Part shown: positions 46,284-55,395 of the stretch, in pieces
How the letters are laid out: each line of letters begins with the position of its first letter
Position numbering within the stretch: the stretch's first letter is position 1
Assembly: GCA_017613435.1 (NCBI GenBank)
Contig: JAGADU010000067.1
Span: 1-58,524, forward strand
Direction: 5' to 3'
DNA: 58,524 nucleotides
DNA from: Lachnospiraceae bacterium
GTDB lineage: Bacteria; Bacillota; Clostridia; Lachnospirales; Lachnospiraceae
Notes under the pieces: generated by a model
Databases searched by the model: none
What the model saw: only the letters and a program-made list of their open reading frames with translations
What the model was told of the DNA's origin: nothing
Program-made: the position numbers and the translations under genes

Positions 46284-47221
46284 AAAAGCCATTGATAGTA
46301 ATAGCGGGTGCTACCGCTACCGGAAAAAGTGCTTTGGCTGTAAATATTGCAAAAATCGTCGGCGGAGAGATAATCTCCGCCGATTCAATGCAGATTTATA
46401 AAAACATGAATGTCGGAACCGCTAAGATTACAGAGGAGGAAATGCAGGGTATCAGGCATTATCTTATCGATGTAATCAATCCCGACGATTCTTTTGATGC
46501 GCTTGCTTTCAAAGAATATTCTCTTGAAGCGATGGATAAAATCTATTCAAACGGCCATATTCCGATTATTTGCGGCGGAACCGGTTTTTATATTCAGGCG
46601 GTTACAAGGGATATCGATTTTACAAGCGAAGAAGAAAATACAAAAAGAGAAGAAATAACACGTTTTTACGAGGATTTCGGCGAAGATGCTCTTTTTGAGC
46701 GGTTAAAAAGCGTGGATTTCGAATCTGCTCTGATAATTCCAAAACAAAACATAAAAAGAGTAATCAGAGCCATTGAATTTTATGAAATTCATCACAAAAA
46801 GATTTCCGAACACAATTCGGAACAAAAGCAAAAAGAATCACCCTATAATCTCGCATATTTCGTATTAAACCGCGACAGGGGCAAATTATATGAAGCAATA
46901 GACAAAAGGGTTGATGCAATGATCGAAAACGGACTTCTTGAAGAGGTTAAAAATCTCATTTCGATTTATAAACCTTCATCCCAGTCCGGACTTTACAATG
47001 CAATCGGTTATAAAGAAATCATTGATTATTTAAACGGCGAATACGATTTCGAAAAAGCAGTATATTTAATCAAGCAGAATTCGCGTCATTACGCCAAACG
47101 TCAGGTTACTTTTTTCAAAAGAGAAAAAGATGCGATCTTTATCGACAAAGATGCGATGACTTTTGAAGAAATGACGGATTATATCCTCGGTATTCTCAGG
47201 GAGAAAAAGATTTATGCTTAA
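46280..47221 (+). CDS. miaA: tRNA dimethylallyltransferase
   Basis: 313 residues. It transfers a dimethylallyl group to A37 of tRNAs that read UNN codons. The P-loop 'GATATGKS' is at 10-17, followed by 'GEIISADSMQIYKNMNVGTAK', 'IPIICGGTGFYIQAV', 'NIKRVIRAIEFYE' and 'YNAIGYKEIIDYL'. It overlaps mutL by ATGA and ynbB by 8 bases. Its product is the substrate of MiaB, encoded upstream. Confidence 0.97.
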   Translation: MKKPLIVIAGATATGKSALAVNIAKIVGGEIISADSMQIYKNMNVGTAKITEEEMQGIRHYLIDVINPDDSFDALAFKEYSLEAMDKIYSNGHIPIICGGTGFYIQAVTRDIDFTSEEENTKREEITRFYEDFGEDALFERLKSVDFESALIIPKQNIKRVIRAIEFYEIHHKKISEHNSEQKQKESPYNLAYFVLNRDRGKLYEAIDKRVDAMIENGLLEEVKNLISIYKPSSQSGLYNAIGYKEIIDYLNGEYDFEKAVYLIKQNSRHYAKRQVTFFKREKDAIFIDKDAMTFEEMTDYILGILREKKIYA

Positions 47222-48488
47222 TATTTACAAAGAACTCGGTATCAAAAACGAGGTATTTGATTATTGCGACAATATAATAAAAGAATTAAAGCCCAGATTC
47301 GACAAGATTGATGAATTGGCCGAAATTAACCAGCTTAAAGTAATCAAAGCAATGCAAAAGAACAATGTTTCCGAAGCCTGCATGTTGGGAACAACCGGTT
47401 ACGGTTACAACGATATCGGAAGAGATACATTGGAAAAAGTTTATGCTGATATTTTTCATACGGAAGATGCGCTGGTAAGAGCCCAGATTACATGCGGAAC
47501 GCATGCGCTTGCTCTTGCGCTTATGAGCAATTTAAGACCCGGGGACGAGCTTTTAAGCCCGGCCGGAAAACCTTATGATACACTGGAAGAAGTAATAGGC
47601 ATAAGGGATAGCAGGGGTTCGTTAAAAGAATACGGTATTACATACAGGCAGGTCGATCTTTTAAATAATAAGGATTTTGATTACGAGGGCATAAAAGAAG
47701 CCATTAACGAGAAGACCAAAATCGTTACAATTCAGCGTTCAAAAGGATATCAGACAAGACCTTCGTATTCCGTAGATCAGATCGGCGAACTTATTTCTTT
47801 TGTTAAAAGCATAAAAAGCGATGTAATCTGCATGGTGGACAATTGTTACGGCGAATTTACCGAGGAAAAAGAACCGTCGGATGTCGGTGCGGATATGACA
47901 GTCGGCTCCCTCATTAAGAATCCGGGAGGCGGATTGGCTCCTTTAGGAGGATATATATGCGGTAAGAAGGAATGCGTTGAAAATGCCGCTTACAGACTTA
48001 CTTCTCCGGGACTCGGAAAAGAAGTCGGCGCATCGCTTACTGTATTAAGAGAATTCTATCAGGGCCTTTTCTTATCGCCCACAGTTGTCGCATCCGCATT
48101 AAAAGGAGCGATTTTTGCTGCAAATGTTTATGAGAAATTAGGTTTTTCGGTTATTCCGAATTCCACCGAAGAACGACATGATATTATTCAGGCCGTTACT
48201 TTTAACGACAGGGAAAAAATGATTGCTTTTTGCGAAGGAATCCAGTCGGCTTCACCCGTTGATTCTTTTGTAAGACCCGAGCCCTGGGCTATGCCGGGAT
48301 ATGATTCGGATGTTATTATGGCTGCGGGAAATTTCATTTCGGGCTCATCAATAGAATTAAGCGCAGACGGTCCCTTAATAGAGCCGTTCAGTGTTTATTT
48401 TCAGGGAGGTCTGACTTTCCCCCATGTCAAATTCGGAATCATCAAATCGCTTGAAGCTCTCTACGATAAGGGCCTGATTAAGCTTTGA
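47214..48488 (+). CDS. YnbB-like PLP enzyme (methionine gamma-lyase family, 'aluminium resistance')
   Basis: A 424-residue fold-type I PLP protein of the PF06838 family. The block 'MLGTTGYGYNDIGRDTLEKVYA' and 'GTHALALALMSNLRPGDELLSPAG' are typical. The likely PLP lysine lies in 'GSLIKNPGGGLAPLGGYI'. The older 'aluminium resistance' label rests on little. The real substrate is unknown; a carbon-sulfur lyase is the usual inference. It overlaps miaA by 8 bases, a linkage frequent in Firmicutes. A possible weak terminator overlaps its stop codon. Confidence 0.87.
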   Translation: MLNIYKELGIKNEVFDYCDNIIKELKPRFDKIDELAEINQLKVIKAMQKNNVSEACMLGTTGYGYNDIGRDTLEKVYADIFHTEDALVRAQITCGTHALALALMSNLRPGDELLSPAGKPYDTLEEVIGIRDSRGSLKEYGITYRQVDLLNNKDFDYEGIKEAINEKTKIVTIQRSKGYQTRPSYSVDQIGELISFVKSIKSDVICMVDNCYGEFTEEKEPSDVGADMTVGSLIKNPGGGLAPLGGYICGKKECVENAAYRLTSPGLGKEVGASLTVLREFYQGLFLSPTVVASALKGAIFAANVYEKLGFSVIPNSTEERHDIIQAVTFNDREKMIAFCEGIQSASPVDSFVRPEPWAMPGYDSDVIMAAGNFISGSSIELSADGPLIEPFSVYFQGGLTFPHVKFGIIKSLEALYDKGLIKL

Positions 48489-48510
48489 GGCACTCAAATT
48501 TCCATTTTTG
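48484..48510 (+). terminator. Weak terminator candidate at the end of ynbB
   Basis: Stem TTTGAG (48484-48489) and CTCAAA (48493-48498) with a 3-base loop, followed by a broken T-run. The stem is short and AT-rich, so termination would be partial at best. Confidence 0.3.
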
Positions 48511-48519
48511 CCTGATTTG

Positions 48520-48528
48520 TGGTAAAAT
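48520..48528 (+). promoter_or_regulatory. Extended -10 promoter candidate for the mreB cluster
   Basis: TGG followed by TAAAAT (48523-48528), an extended -10 element; no good -35 lies at the right distance. It precedes a small GCGG/CCGC hairpin (48543-48555) and the mreB ribosome site. Confidence 0.4.
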
Positions 48529-48584
48529 ATATATTTAAATGTGCGGCATATCCGCCTTTTAAATGTTTATAAAGGAGAATCGTT

Positions 48585-49580
48585 TTGGTTAACAATTCTT
48601 TCGGTATCGATTTGGGTACCAGTAAAATATGTATATACAATCATGATAAAAAGCGTGTTTTCGTCGAAAGAAACATGATAGCGATAGAAAACAAGAAGAA
48701 TGTTATCGCATACGGTGATTCGGCTTACGAAATGTTTGAAAAAGCACCCGATAATATAGTTGTATCGGCGCCTCTCAATAACGGCGTTATTTCCGACATC
48801 AACAACATGCAGGATCTTTTAAGACTTTTTATAAGCGAGATTACAAACGGAAACTACAAAAATTCGGATTATATAATTTCGATTCCCCATGATGTTACGG
48901 ATGTGGAAAGAAGAGCTTTCGGCGAACTTATCGAAGATTCGTCCATGAAAGCAAGAACCGTATCGGTTGTCGAAAAATCGATTGCATGCGCGCTCGGTCT
49001 TAATATAGACGTCAAAAGCTCGCAGGGCGTAATGATTGTAGACGTCGGATACAATACCACTGAAATTTCCATTCTTTCATTCGGCGGTATCGTTAAATCC
49101 AAACTGGTCAAAATCGGCGGAAATAAATTTGACGATATTATAAAAGCCACCGTAAGAAAAGAATACAATCTCCATATAGGATCGAAATCCGCCGAAGCCC
49201 TTAAGATGCAGATTGCGGACCTTAAAAGAAGCGGTGAGAAGGGTGTTGTTTACGGAAGAAACGTCGCAAGCGGTCTTCCCGTCGAATGCATGGTCGATCC
49301 GCTTGTTCTTGAGAATTGTTTAAGGGAAAGCTTCCTTCAGATTATCGACAATATCAAGGAACTTCTTGAAAGCACGCCTCCCGAAATCGGCGCAAATATC
49401 TTTAAACAGGGTATTTATATCACGGGCGGCGGTTCTTTGGTCAGCAATTTATGTCAGAATGTAGCTAACGGAACCGGACTTAAAGTCAATACTTCCGACA
49501 GTGCCGAAAGCAGCGTAATATTCGGTATTGCGGAAATAATACGTAACAAGAAATACAGAAATCTTACATTTGAAGTTTAA
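48585..49580 (+). CDS. mreB: Rod shape-determining protein MreB/Mbl
   Basis: A 331-residue bacterial actin. Starts at TTG with an AAAGGAG site eight bases upstream; no ATG nearby preserves the N-terminus. The phosphate-1 loop reads 'GIDLGTSKICIY', phosphate-2 'MIVDVGYNTTEISILSFGGI', and the adenosine loop 'GIYITGGGSLVSNL'. It forms membrane-bound filaments that steer side-wall synthesis. It opens the classic elongasome order mreB-mreC-mreD-PBP2-rodA. The rare start codon may hold its level down relative to the downstream genes. Confidence 0.93.
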   Translation: MVNNSFGIDLGTSKICIYNHDKKRVFVERNMIAIENKKNVIAYGDSAYEMFEKAPDNIVVSAPLNNGVISDINNMQDLLRLFISEITNGNYKNSDYIISIPHDVTDVERRAFGELIEDSSMKARTVSVVEKSIACALGLNIDVKSSQGVMIVDVGYNTTEISILSFGGIVKSKLVKIGGNKFDDIIKATVRKEYNLHIGSKSAEALKMQIADLKRSGEKGVVYGRNVASGLPVECMVDPLVLENCLRESFLQIIDNIKELLESTPPEIGANIFKQGIYITGGGSLVSNLCQNVANGTGLKVNTSDSAESSVIFGIAEIIRNKKYRNLTFEV

Positions 49581-49582
49581 TT

Positions 49583-50449
49583 ATGAGCCCTTTAGTTCGA
49601 AGACCTGAGGAAAAATACAAATTGCCAACAAAATACTGGTTGCTGATATTATCGGCATTCAGTGTGATTTTGATGCTTGTAACTTTTGTTTTCGATCTTC
49701 CTCTAAAGCCTTTGAACGAAGTTGTTTCATATACCGTCGTACCTCTTCAAAAGGGAATAAGTATAGTCGGAGAGAATCTTTATTCAAAAAAAGAACTCTT
49801 AAAGCAGGTTAACGAACTTGTAGAAAAGAATAACGAACTTACAAAACAGGTAAATGATTTAACCATAGAAAACAGTAAGCTTTTGCAGGATAAAATCGAA
49901 CTTAACTCCCTTCAAAAGCTTTATCAGCTCGATCAGACCTATTCCGATTATCCCAAAACCGGCGCGAGAGTTATTTCCGCATCCACCGGTAACTGGTTTT
50001 CGACATTTATTATCGATAAAGGCTCTAAGGACGGGCTTGAAATCGGAATGAATGTTCTTGCCGACGGAGGTCTTGTGGGTCGAATCACCGAGGTCGGTTC
50101 AAACTGGTCGAGGGTTTTAAGCATAATCGACGATACAAGCAATGTATCGTGCATGGTACTTACGACGAACGATCATTTAATGGTTTCCGGAAGCCTTTCC
50201 ACCATGGAAAACGGATATATTACATTTAATCAGCTTTCCGAAAACGCCAAAAACGTGGAAGTGGGAGACAAGATTGTAACAAGCAATATTTCCGATGTTT
50301 ATTTCCCCGGAATTCAGGTCGGAAACATTTCTTATATGGAAAAAGATTCGAATCATTTATCGATTTCGGGATATATCACTCCGAGTGTAAATTTCGAACA
50401 TATAAGCGAAGTATTGGTAATAACGAAAGTTAAAGCCGATTTGGAATAA
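49583..50449 (+). CDS. mreC: Rod shape-determining protein MreC
   Basis: 288 residues. One N-terminal transmembrane helix (about 18-36), a coiled coil (about 65-115, with 'LLKQVNELVEKNNELTKQVNDLTIENSKLL'), and the extracellular double beta-barrel with 'ARVISASTGNWFSTFIIDKGSKDGLEIGMNVLADGGLVGRI'. It activates PBP2 at the outer face. The start lies 2 bases after the mreB stop. Confidence 0.95.
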   Translation: MSPLVRRPEEKYKLPTKYWLLILSAFSVILMLVTFVFDLPLKPLNEVVSYTVVPLQKGISIVGENLYSKKELLKQVNELVEKNNELTKQVNDLTIENSKLLQDKIELNSLQKLYQLDQTYSDYPKTGARVISASTGNWFSTFIIDKGSKDGLEIGMNVLADGGLVGRITEVGSNWSRVLSIIDDTSNVSCMVLTTNDHLMVSGSLSTMENGYITFNQLSENAKNVEVGDKIVTSNISDVYFPGIQVGNISYMEKDSNHLSISGYITPSVNFEHISEVLVITKVKADLE

Positions 50450-50456
50450 AGGTTAA

Positions 50457-50966
50457 ATGAAAAGATTTATTATAGATTTACTCCTTATCATTTTATTTTT
50501 CATATTACAGGCTACGGTTTTTCCCATGATTAAAAACACGAGGATTATTCCGAATCTTTTGATAATACTTGTTTCCTGTTCGGGTTTTATGCAGGGTGAA
50601 AGAGAAGGAATGTTTGTGGGGTTTGCATGCGGATTCCTGCTTGATATATGTTCTTTTGAAATATTCGGTTTTAATTCGATTCTTTACATGTTTATCGGAT
50701 ATCTTAACGGTTTGCTCCATAATTTCTTTTATTTGAGAGATTTGAAAATTCCCGCGATTATGATTGTAAGCAGCGATTTGGTTTGCTGTCTTTTTACTTA
50801 TTTTTTCCTGTTTCTTATGCGAAGCAGGTTTAATTTCGGATATTATTTTACGTATATCATTTTGCCCGAAGTTGTATTTACGCTTCTTATTGCCGTGATT
50901 TTTTATCCGATTCTTTGGATTATCGAAGCTTATGTATTCAAAAAGAAAAACGCGGAGAGTTCGTAA
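50457..50966 (+). CDS. mreD: Rod shape-determining protein MreD
   Basis: 169 residues, with five or six hydrophobic helices. 'ILQATVFPMIKNTRIIPNLLIILVSCSGFMQGEREGMFVGFACGFLLDI' matches the MreD pattern, with the conserved polar spots 'P' and 'G...GLLxD'. It is the membrane partner of MreC. The stop overlaps the PBP2 ATG by one base. Confidence 0.92.
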   Translation: MKRFIIDLLLIILFFILQATVFPMIKNTRIIPNLLIILVSCSGFMQGEREGMFVGFACGFLLDICSFEIFGFNSILYMFIGYLNGLLHNFFYLRDLKIPAIMIVSSDLVCCLFTYFFLFLMRSRFNFGYYFTYIILPEVVFTLLIAVIFYPILWIIEAYVFKKKNAESS

Positions 50967-53836
50967 TGTTTGAGCATTTTAAAGAAGAATTTATAAGCTT
51001 TCTTAAATCAAGAATGGTTCTGCCGATAATTTTCTTTATGATTGTCGGTATTGTTTTGGTTGCGCGTATTTTCCATCTTCAGATCATTAAAGGCGAGGAA
51101 TACGTAAACAACTACGAACTCAAAATCATCAGGGAAAAATCCATTGACGGCATAAGAGGAAATATTTACGACCGTAACGGATATCTTCTCGCATACAATG
51201 TTTTGTCCTACGATGTAAACATGGAAGACGTTTTCGAATCGGGCAAAAGCAAAAACATGAAATTAAACAAAACGATTTATGATGTTTATAACATTCTTCG
51301 CAAAAACGGAGATGATTTCAACACCGATTTTAAAATATATGTAAATGAAAACGACGAATATGCTTTTAATGTCGAAGGTACGCAGCTTCAAAGGTTTTTG
51401 GCGGATATTTACGGTTATAAAAAGACAACCGAGATGACATACGAGCAAAAGAATTCAACGCCCGAAGACGTTATCGATTATTTTTGCGACAGAAAAAAAT
51501 ACGCCATAGGTTATTACGAAAATCCGAACGACAAGAATACTTTTGTGGTCGGAGGCGGATATACTAAAGAAGAAATAGTAAAAATCGTTTCTGTAAGATA
51601 TGCTCTTTCCCTTAAAGGTTATCAAAAATACATGGGTACGACCATTGCTTCGGGTATTTCTGAAAAATCGGTTACAAGCATTCTCGAACACGAGGATACG
51701 CTTCCCGGAGTTACAATAAACCAAAAATCCGTGAGAAAATACAACGATCCTTTGTATTTTTCGCAAATTATCGGTTATACGGGTATGATTTCGCAGGAAG
51801 AATACGATCAGTATTCCCAATATGATGACGATTATACTCTTAACGATTATGTCGGAAAAACAGGCATTGAATATTCCCAGGAAGCATATTTAAAGGGCAT
51901 TAAAGGCAAAGAAACCGTATATGTCGATGTAGTGGGAAAGGTTTTGGATTCGACCAAAACAAAAGAAGAGAAGACCGGAAACGATATTTATCTTTCCGTC
52001 GACAGGGATTTACAGATTGCGATTTACGATCTTTTGGAACAAAGAATTGCAGGTATTCTCGTTTCGAAAATAGATAATATCAAAGAATTTACGATGACGG
52101 AAAACACAAAGCAGTCGGACATCAAAATTCCGATTGACGATGTTTATTTCCAGCTTATCAACAACAACGTAATCAATCTTAATCATATTTCCGAGCCTTA
52201 TGCTTCCGAAACCGAAAAAGCCGTATACGAATCGTTTTTGCAAAGACAGGATGCGGTATTCGAAGAATTAAACAGGGAATTGTATGAAGACAATCCCAAA
52301 GCATATAAGAATCTTTCCAAGGAATATCAGGTTTATCAGAGTTTTATTGTCAATTATCTCATGTCCGAAAATGTCAAAATCCTTGATAAGGATCTGATAG
52401 ACACCGAAGACGAAATGTATAAGGCATGGAGCATCGATGAGACGATTTCTCTTAAAGATTATCTGACATATTGCATCAATATGAACTGGGTTAACGTCAA
52501 TAATCTCAATTTAAACCGCAAATATTCCGATACGCAGGAAATATACGACGCAATTATCAATATCACTTTTGAAAAATTGCGTAACAATAAGGATTTTTCC
52601 AAAAAGATATATAAATACATGATTTCGGGCAATTATATTTCCGGAAGACAGCTTTGTATTATTCTTTACGATCAGAATATAATCGATGTTTCGGAAAGCG
52701 AAATCTCGGCGTTAAAGAACGGCAGAATATCCGCATATGCTTTTATGACCGGTCTTATAAAGGATTTGAAAATAACTCCCGCACAGCTTGCGCTCGAACC
52801 ATGTTCAGGCTCCTGTGTAGTAACGGATGTTACAAACGGAGACGTTTTGGCGCTTGTTTCATATCCATCGTATGACAACAACCGACTGGCCAATTCGGAC
52901 AATAATTATCTTGCCGCTTTAAATAACGATTATTCAAGGCCTTTATGGAATTATGCCACACAGTATCGCAGTGCCCCGGGTTCGACTTTTAAAATAGTAT
53001 CTTCCGTGGCCGGCCTTGAAGAAAACGTAATCGATATGAATTCGACAATTCAGTGTACCGGCGTGTTTGACAAATTAAAAGGTACGACTCATTTATGTTG
53101 GATTTCTCCCGGAGCTCACGGTAATTTAACGGTTCAAAAGGCCATAGCACATTCATGCAACTGTTTCTTTTACGAAGTCGGTTACAGACTTTCGAACGAC
53201 GGAGGATATTACAATCCCGAACTCGGAATCGAGAGAATGTATAAATATGCCGATATGTTCGGTTTGTCGGAAAAATCAGGCGTTGAAATAGCCGAATCGG
53301 AGCCTAACGTATCTGATGATTTGCCTGTTGCGTCAATGATCGGCCAGGGTACCCATGCCTATACGACCGTCGGTCTTTCAAGATATGTGACGGCCGTTGC
53401 AAACAGAGGAACGGTATATAACCTGACACTTATCGACAAAATATACGATTCAAAGGGTGATTTGTATATCGATAATTCTGCCGAAGTCCGTAATTTCATT
53501 ACTTTGGATAATTCGGAATGGAACATGCTTCAAAAAGGCATGAGGGAAGTAATCGAAAGCAAAGCTTATTTTGATTACGATCTTGAAGTTGCCGGCAAAA
53601 CAGGTACGGCTCAGGAAGCCTGGAACGAAGCCTGCCATGCTCTGTTTATTTCTTTTGCTCCTTATTCGAATCCCGAAATTTCGGTTACCGTAAGAATCAT
53701 GAACGGTTATGATTCAAACAATGCTGCTCAGGTTGCAAAAGACGTTTATGCATATTATTACGGAATCAAGGATTCCGCGGAACTTATTAACGGCGAAGCA
53801 GTTACACCGATAAACAACGGTGCTGCCGGAGACTGA
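50966..53836 (+). CDS. Penicillin-binding protein 2 (class B transpeptidase) with large insertion
   Basis: 956 residues from the ATG at 50966, which overlaps the mreD stop and has a GGAGAG site; an upstream in-frame start at 50915 lies inside mreD. One N-terminal membrane helix precedes the dimerisation ('IRGNIYDRNGYLLAYN') and pedestal domains. The transpeptidase motifs are S673-TFK, S730-CN and K878-TG. About 245 residues (roughly 365-612), mostly helical and charged, are inserted between 'DRDLQIAIYDLLEQ' and 'SCVVTDVTNGDVLALVSYPSYDNN'. Typical PBP2 proteins lack this. It crosslinks side-wall peptidoglycan with RodA, encoded next. Confidence 0.94.
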   Translation: MFEHFKEEFISFLKSRMVLPIIFFMIVGIVLVARIFHLQIIKGEEYVNNYELKIIREKSIDGIRGNIYDRNGYLLAYNVLSYDVNMEDVFESGKSKNMKLNKTIYDVYNILRKNGDDFNTDFKIYVNENDEYAFNVEGTQLQRFLADIYGYKKTTEMTYEQKNSTPEDVIDYFCDRKKYAIGYYENPNDKNTFVVGGGYTKEEIVKIVSVRYALSLKGYQKYMGTTIASGISEKSVTSILEHEDTLPGVTINQKSVRKYNDPLYFSQIIGYTGMISQEEYDQYSQYDDDYTLNDYVGKTGIEYSQEAYLKGIKGKETVYVDVVGKVLDSTKTKEEKTGNDIYLSVDRDLQIAIYDLLEQRIAGILVSKIDNIKEFTMTENTKQSDIKIPIDDVYFQLINNNVINLNHISEPYASETEKAVYESFLQRQDAVFEELNRELYEDNPKAYKNLSKEYQVYQSFIVNYLMSENVKILDKDLIDTEDEMYKAWSIDETISLKDYLTYCINMNWVNVNNLNLNRKYSDTQEIYDAIINITFEKLRNNKDFSKKIYKYMISGNYISGRQLCIILYDQNIIDVSESEISALKNGRISAYAFMTGLIKDLKITPAQLALEPCSGSCVVTDVTNGDVLALVSYPSYDNNRLANSDNNYLAALNNDYSRPLWNYATQYRSAPGSTFKIVSSVAGLEENVIDMNSTIQCTGVFDKLKGTTHLCWISPGAHGNLTVQKAIAHSCNCFFYEVGYRLSNDGGYYNPELGIERMYKYADMFGLSEKSGVEIAESEPNVSDDLPVASMIGQGTHAYTTVGLSRYVTAVANRGTVYNLTLIDKIYDSKGDLYIDNSAEVRNFITLDNSEWNMLQKGMREVIESKAYFDYDLEVAGKTGTAQEAWNEACHALFISFAPYSNPEISVTVRIMNGYDSNNAAQVAKDVYAYYYGIKDSAELINGEAVTPINNGAAGD

Positions 53837-53838
53837 TT

Positions 53839-54972
53839 ATGTTTAAAAATTATAAATTTAAGGATTATGATTTTAAATTAATATTGTATCTTTGCGCTTT
53901 GACTGCGATCGGTGTTTTGCTTGTCAATTCCGCTCAGCCCGAGAATACAAAAAAGCAGCTCATGGGATTTTTGGCCGGTTTATCGATAATGATTATTCTT
54001 TCTTTTATCGATTATCATATCTGGCTTAAAATCTGGTTTATATATTATTTTTTGATGATCGGACTGCTTGTTGCCGTTTTGTTTAAAGGTGAAACAACGC
54101 TCGGCGCTAAAAGATGGTTTACGCTCTTCGGTGTCAGGTTCCAGCCTTCCGAAGCGGCAAAAATTTTATTGATTCTATTTTTTGCAAAGTTTATAATGAA
54201 ATTCAAGGACAATATTAATCAATGGTACATGATTTTAATCATGTTTGCTCTGGCTGTTCCGAATATTTTTCTTATTTACAAACAGCCCGATTTATCGACA
54301 ACCATTGTATTTACGCTCATATTTTTCAGCGTTTTGTTCCTTGGCGAAATCAATATAAGATATTTCCTTGCCCTGGCAGCCGTCGGAATTCCTGCATTTA
54401 TAATAATATTCATTTTGCTGCTTCAACCCGATTCCGTTTTGGTTCGAAAAGAGATAGTAAAATCTTATCAGCAGGACAGAATTCTTGCATGGCTTCATCC
54501 CGATGAATACGAACTCGAAGAAGCTTTCCAGCAACAGAATTCCATCATGGCCATCGGTTCCGGACAGCTTACGGGTAAAGGTTTAAACAATACGGGTGTC
54601 AATTCCGTCAAGAAAGGAAACTTCATTTCCGAACCTCAGACCGACTTCATCTTTACGATAGCGGGAGAGGAGTTGGGATTTGTCGGAAGCGCTACGATAA
54701 TAATTCTGATTACGCTTATAACGATTGAATGTTTTATAGTTGCGTTTAAAGCCCCTGACTTGCCCGGTCGGATAATTGCGGGCGGCATGGGGGCGTACAT
54801 AGGTTTCCAAAGCATGATTAACATTTGCGTTACTACCGGTCTTTTCCCGAACACCGGTGTTCCGCTTCCTTTCGTAAGCTACGGTCTTACTTCATTGCTT
54901 GTTTTGTTTGCGGGTATGGGTTTTGTGATGAATATAAGACTTCAGAAGCAGAGAAAATTAAATAACGACTAA
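53839..54972 (+). CDS. rodA: SEDS peptidoglycan polymerase RodA
   Basis: 377 residues, with about ten transmembrane helices. The SEDS signatures are 'LGAKRWFTLFGVRFQPSEAAKILLILFFAKF', 'KQPDLSTTIVFTLIFF', 'QTDFIFTIAGEELGFVGS' and the C-terminal 'TGVPLPFVSYGLTSLLVLFAGMGFVMNI'. It polymerises glycan strands from lipid II together with the class B PBP. Position right after the PBP2 gene and mreBCD argues for RodA rather than FtsW. Confidence 0.94.
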   Translation: MFKNYKFKDYDFKLILYLCALTAIGVLLVNSAQPENTKKQLMGFLAGLSIMIILSFIDYHIWLKIWFIYYFLMIGLLVAVLFKGETTLGAKRWFTLFGVRFQPSEAAKILLILFFAKFIMKFKDNINQWYMILIMFALAVPNIFLIYKQPDLSTTIVFTLIFFSVLFLGEINIRYFLALAAVGIPAFIIIFILLLQPDSVLVRKEIVKSYQQDRILAWLHPDEYELEEAFQQQNSIMAIGSGQLTGKGLNNTGVNSVKKGNFISEPQTDFIFTIAGEELGFVGSATIIILITLITIECFIVAFKAPDLPGRIIAGGMGAYIGFQSMINICVTTGLFPNTGVPLPFVSYGLTSLLVLFAGMGFVMNIRLQKQRKLNND

Positions 54973-54999
54973 AGCAAAAAAATATATGGGGTAAAAGAT

Positions 55000-55395
55000 A
55001 TGAACATTGCTTTGATTGCACATGATGCAAAAAAGAAATTAATGCAAAACTTCTGTATAGCATACAGAGGCATATTATGTAAAAACGAATTATATGCGAC
55101 CGGCACAACCGGCAGACTCATAGAAGAAGTTACCAATTTAAACGTTCATAAATTCCTTGCGGGACATCTCGGCGGAGAACAGCAGATAGGAGCTCAGATC
55201 GAACACAACCAGATCGATCTTGTTATTTTCCTTCGCGATCCCCTCACACCGAACGTTCATGAGCCGGATTTGAACAATGTTATTCATTTGTGCGATGTTC
55301 ACAATATTCCGCTTGCAACAAATCTTGCAAGTGCCGAACTTCTTATAAAATCACTTGACAGAGGAGATTTGGAGTGGCGTGAAATGTATAAATAA
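55000..55395 (+). CDS. mgsA: Methylglyoxal synthase
   Basis: 131 residues. It converts dihydroxyacetone phosphate to methylglyoxal and phosphate, an overflow bypass of lower glycolysis. '[13 protein letters not shown]', '[12 protein letters not shown]', '[10 protein letters not shown]', '[39 protein letters not shown]' contain the phosphate-binding and catalytic Asp residues. Full length. The mreB-to-mgsA linkage is common in Lachnospiraceae and other bacteria. The last 17 bases overlap the next gene. Confidence 0.96.
   Translation: MNIALIAHDAKKKLMQNFCIAYRGILCKNELYATGTTGRLIEEVTNLNVHKFLAGHLGGEQQIGAQIEHNQIDLVIFLRDPLTPNVHEPDLNNVIHLCDVHNIPLATNLASAELLIKSLDRGDLEWREMYK

Noticed and set aside
50915..50965. 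Earlier in-frame start for PBP2
   Set aside because: It lies inside mreD; the ATG at 50966 has GGAGAG and gives a normal basic cytoplasmic N-terminus before the membrane helix.
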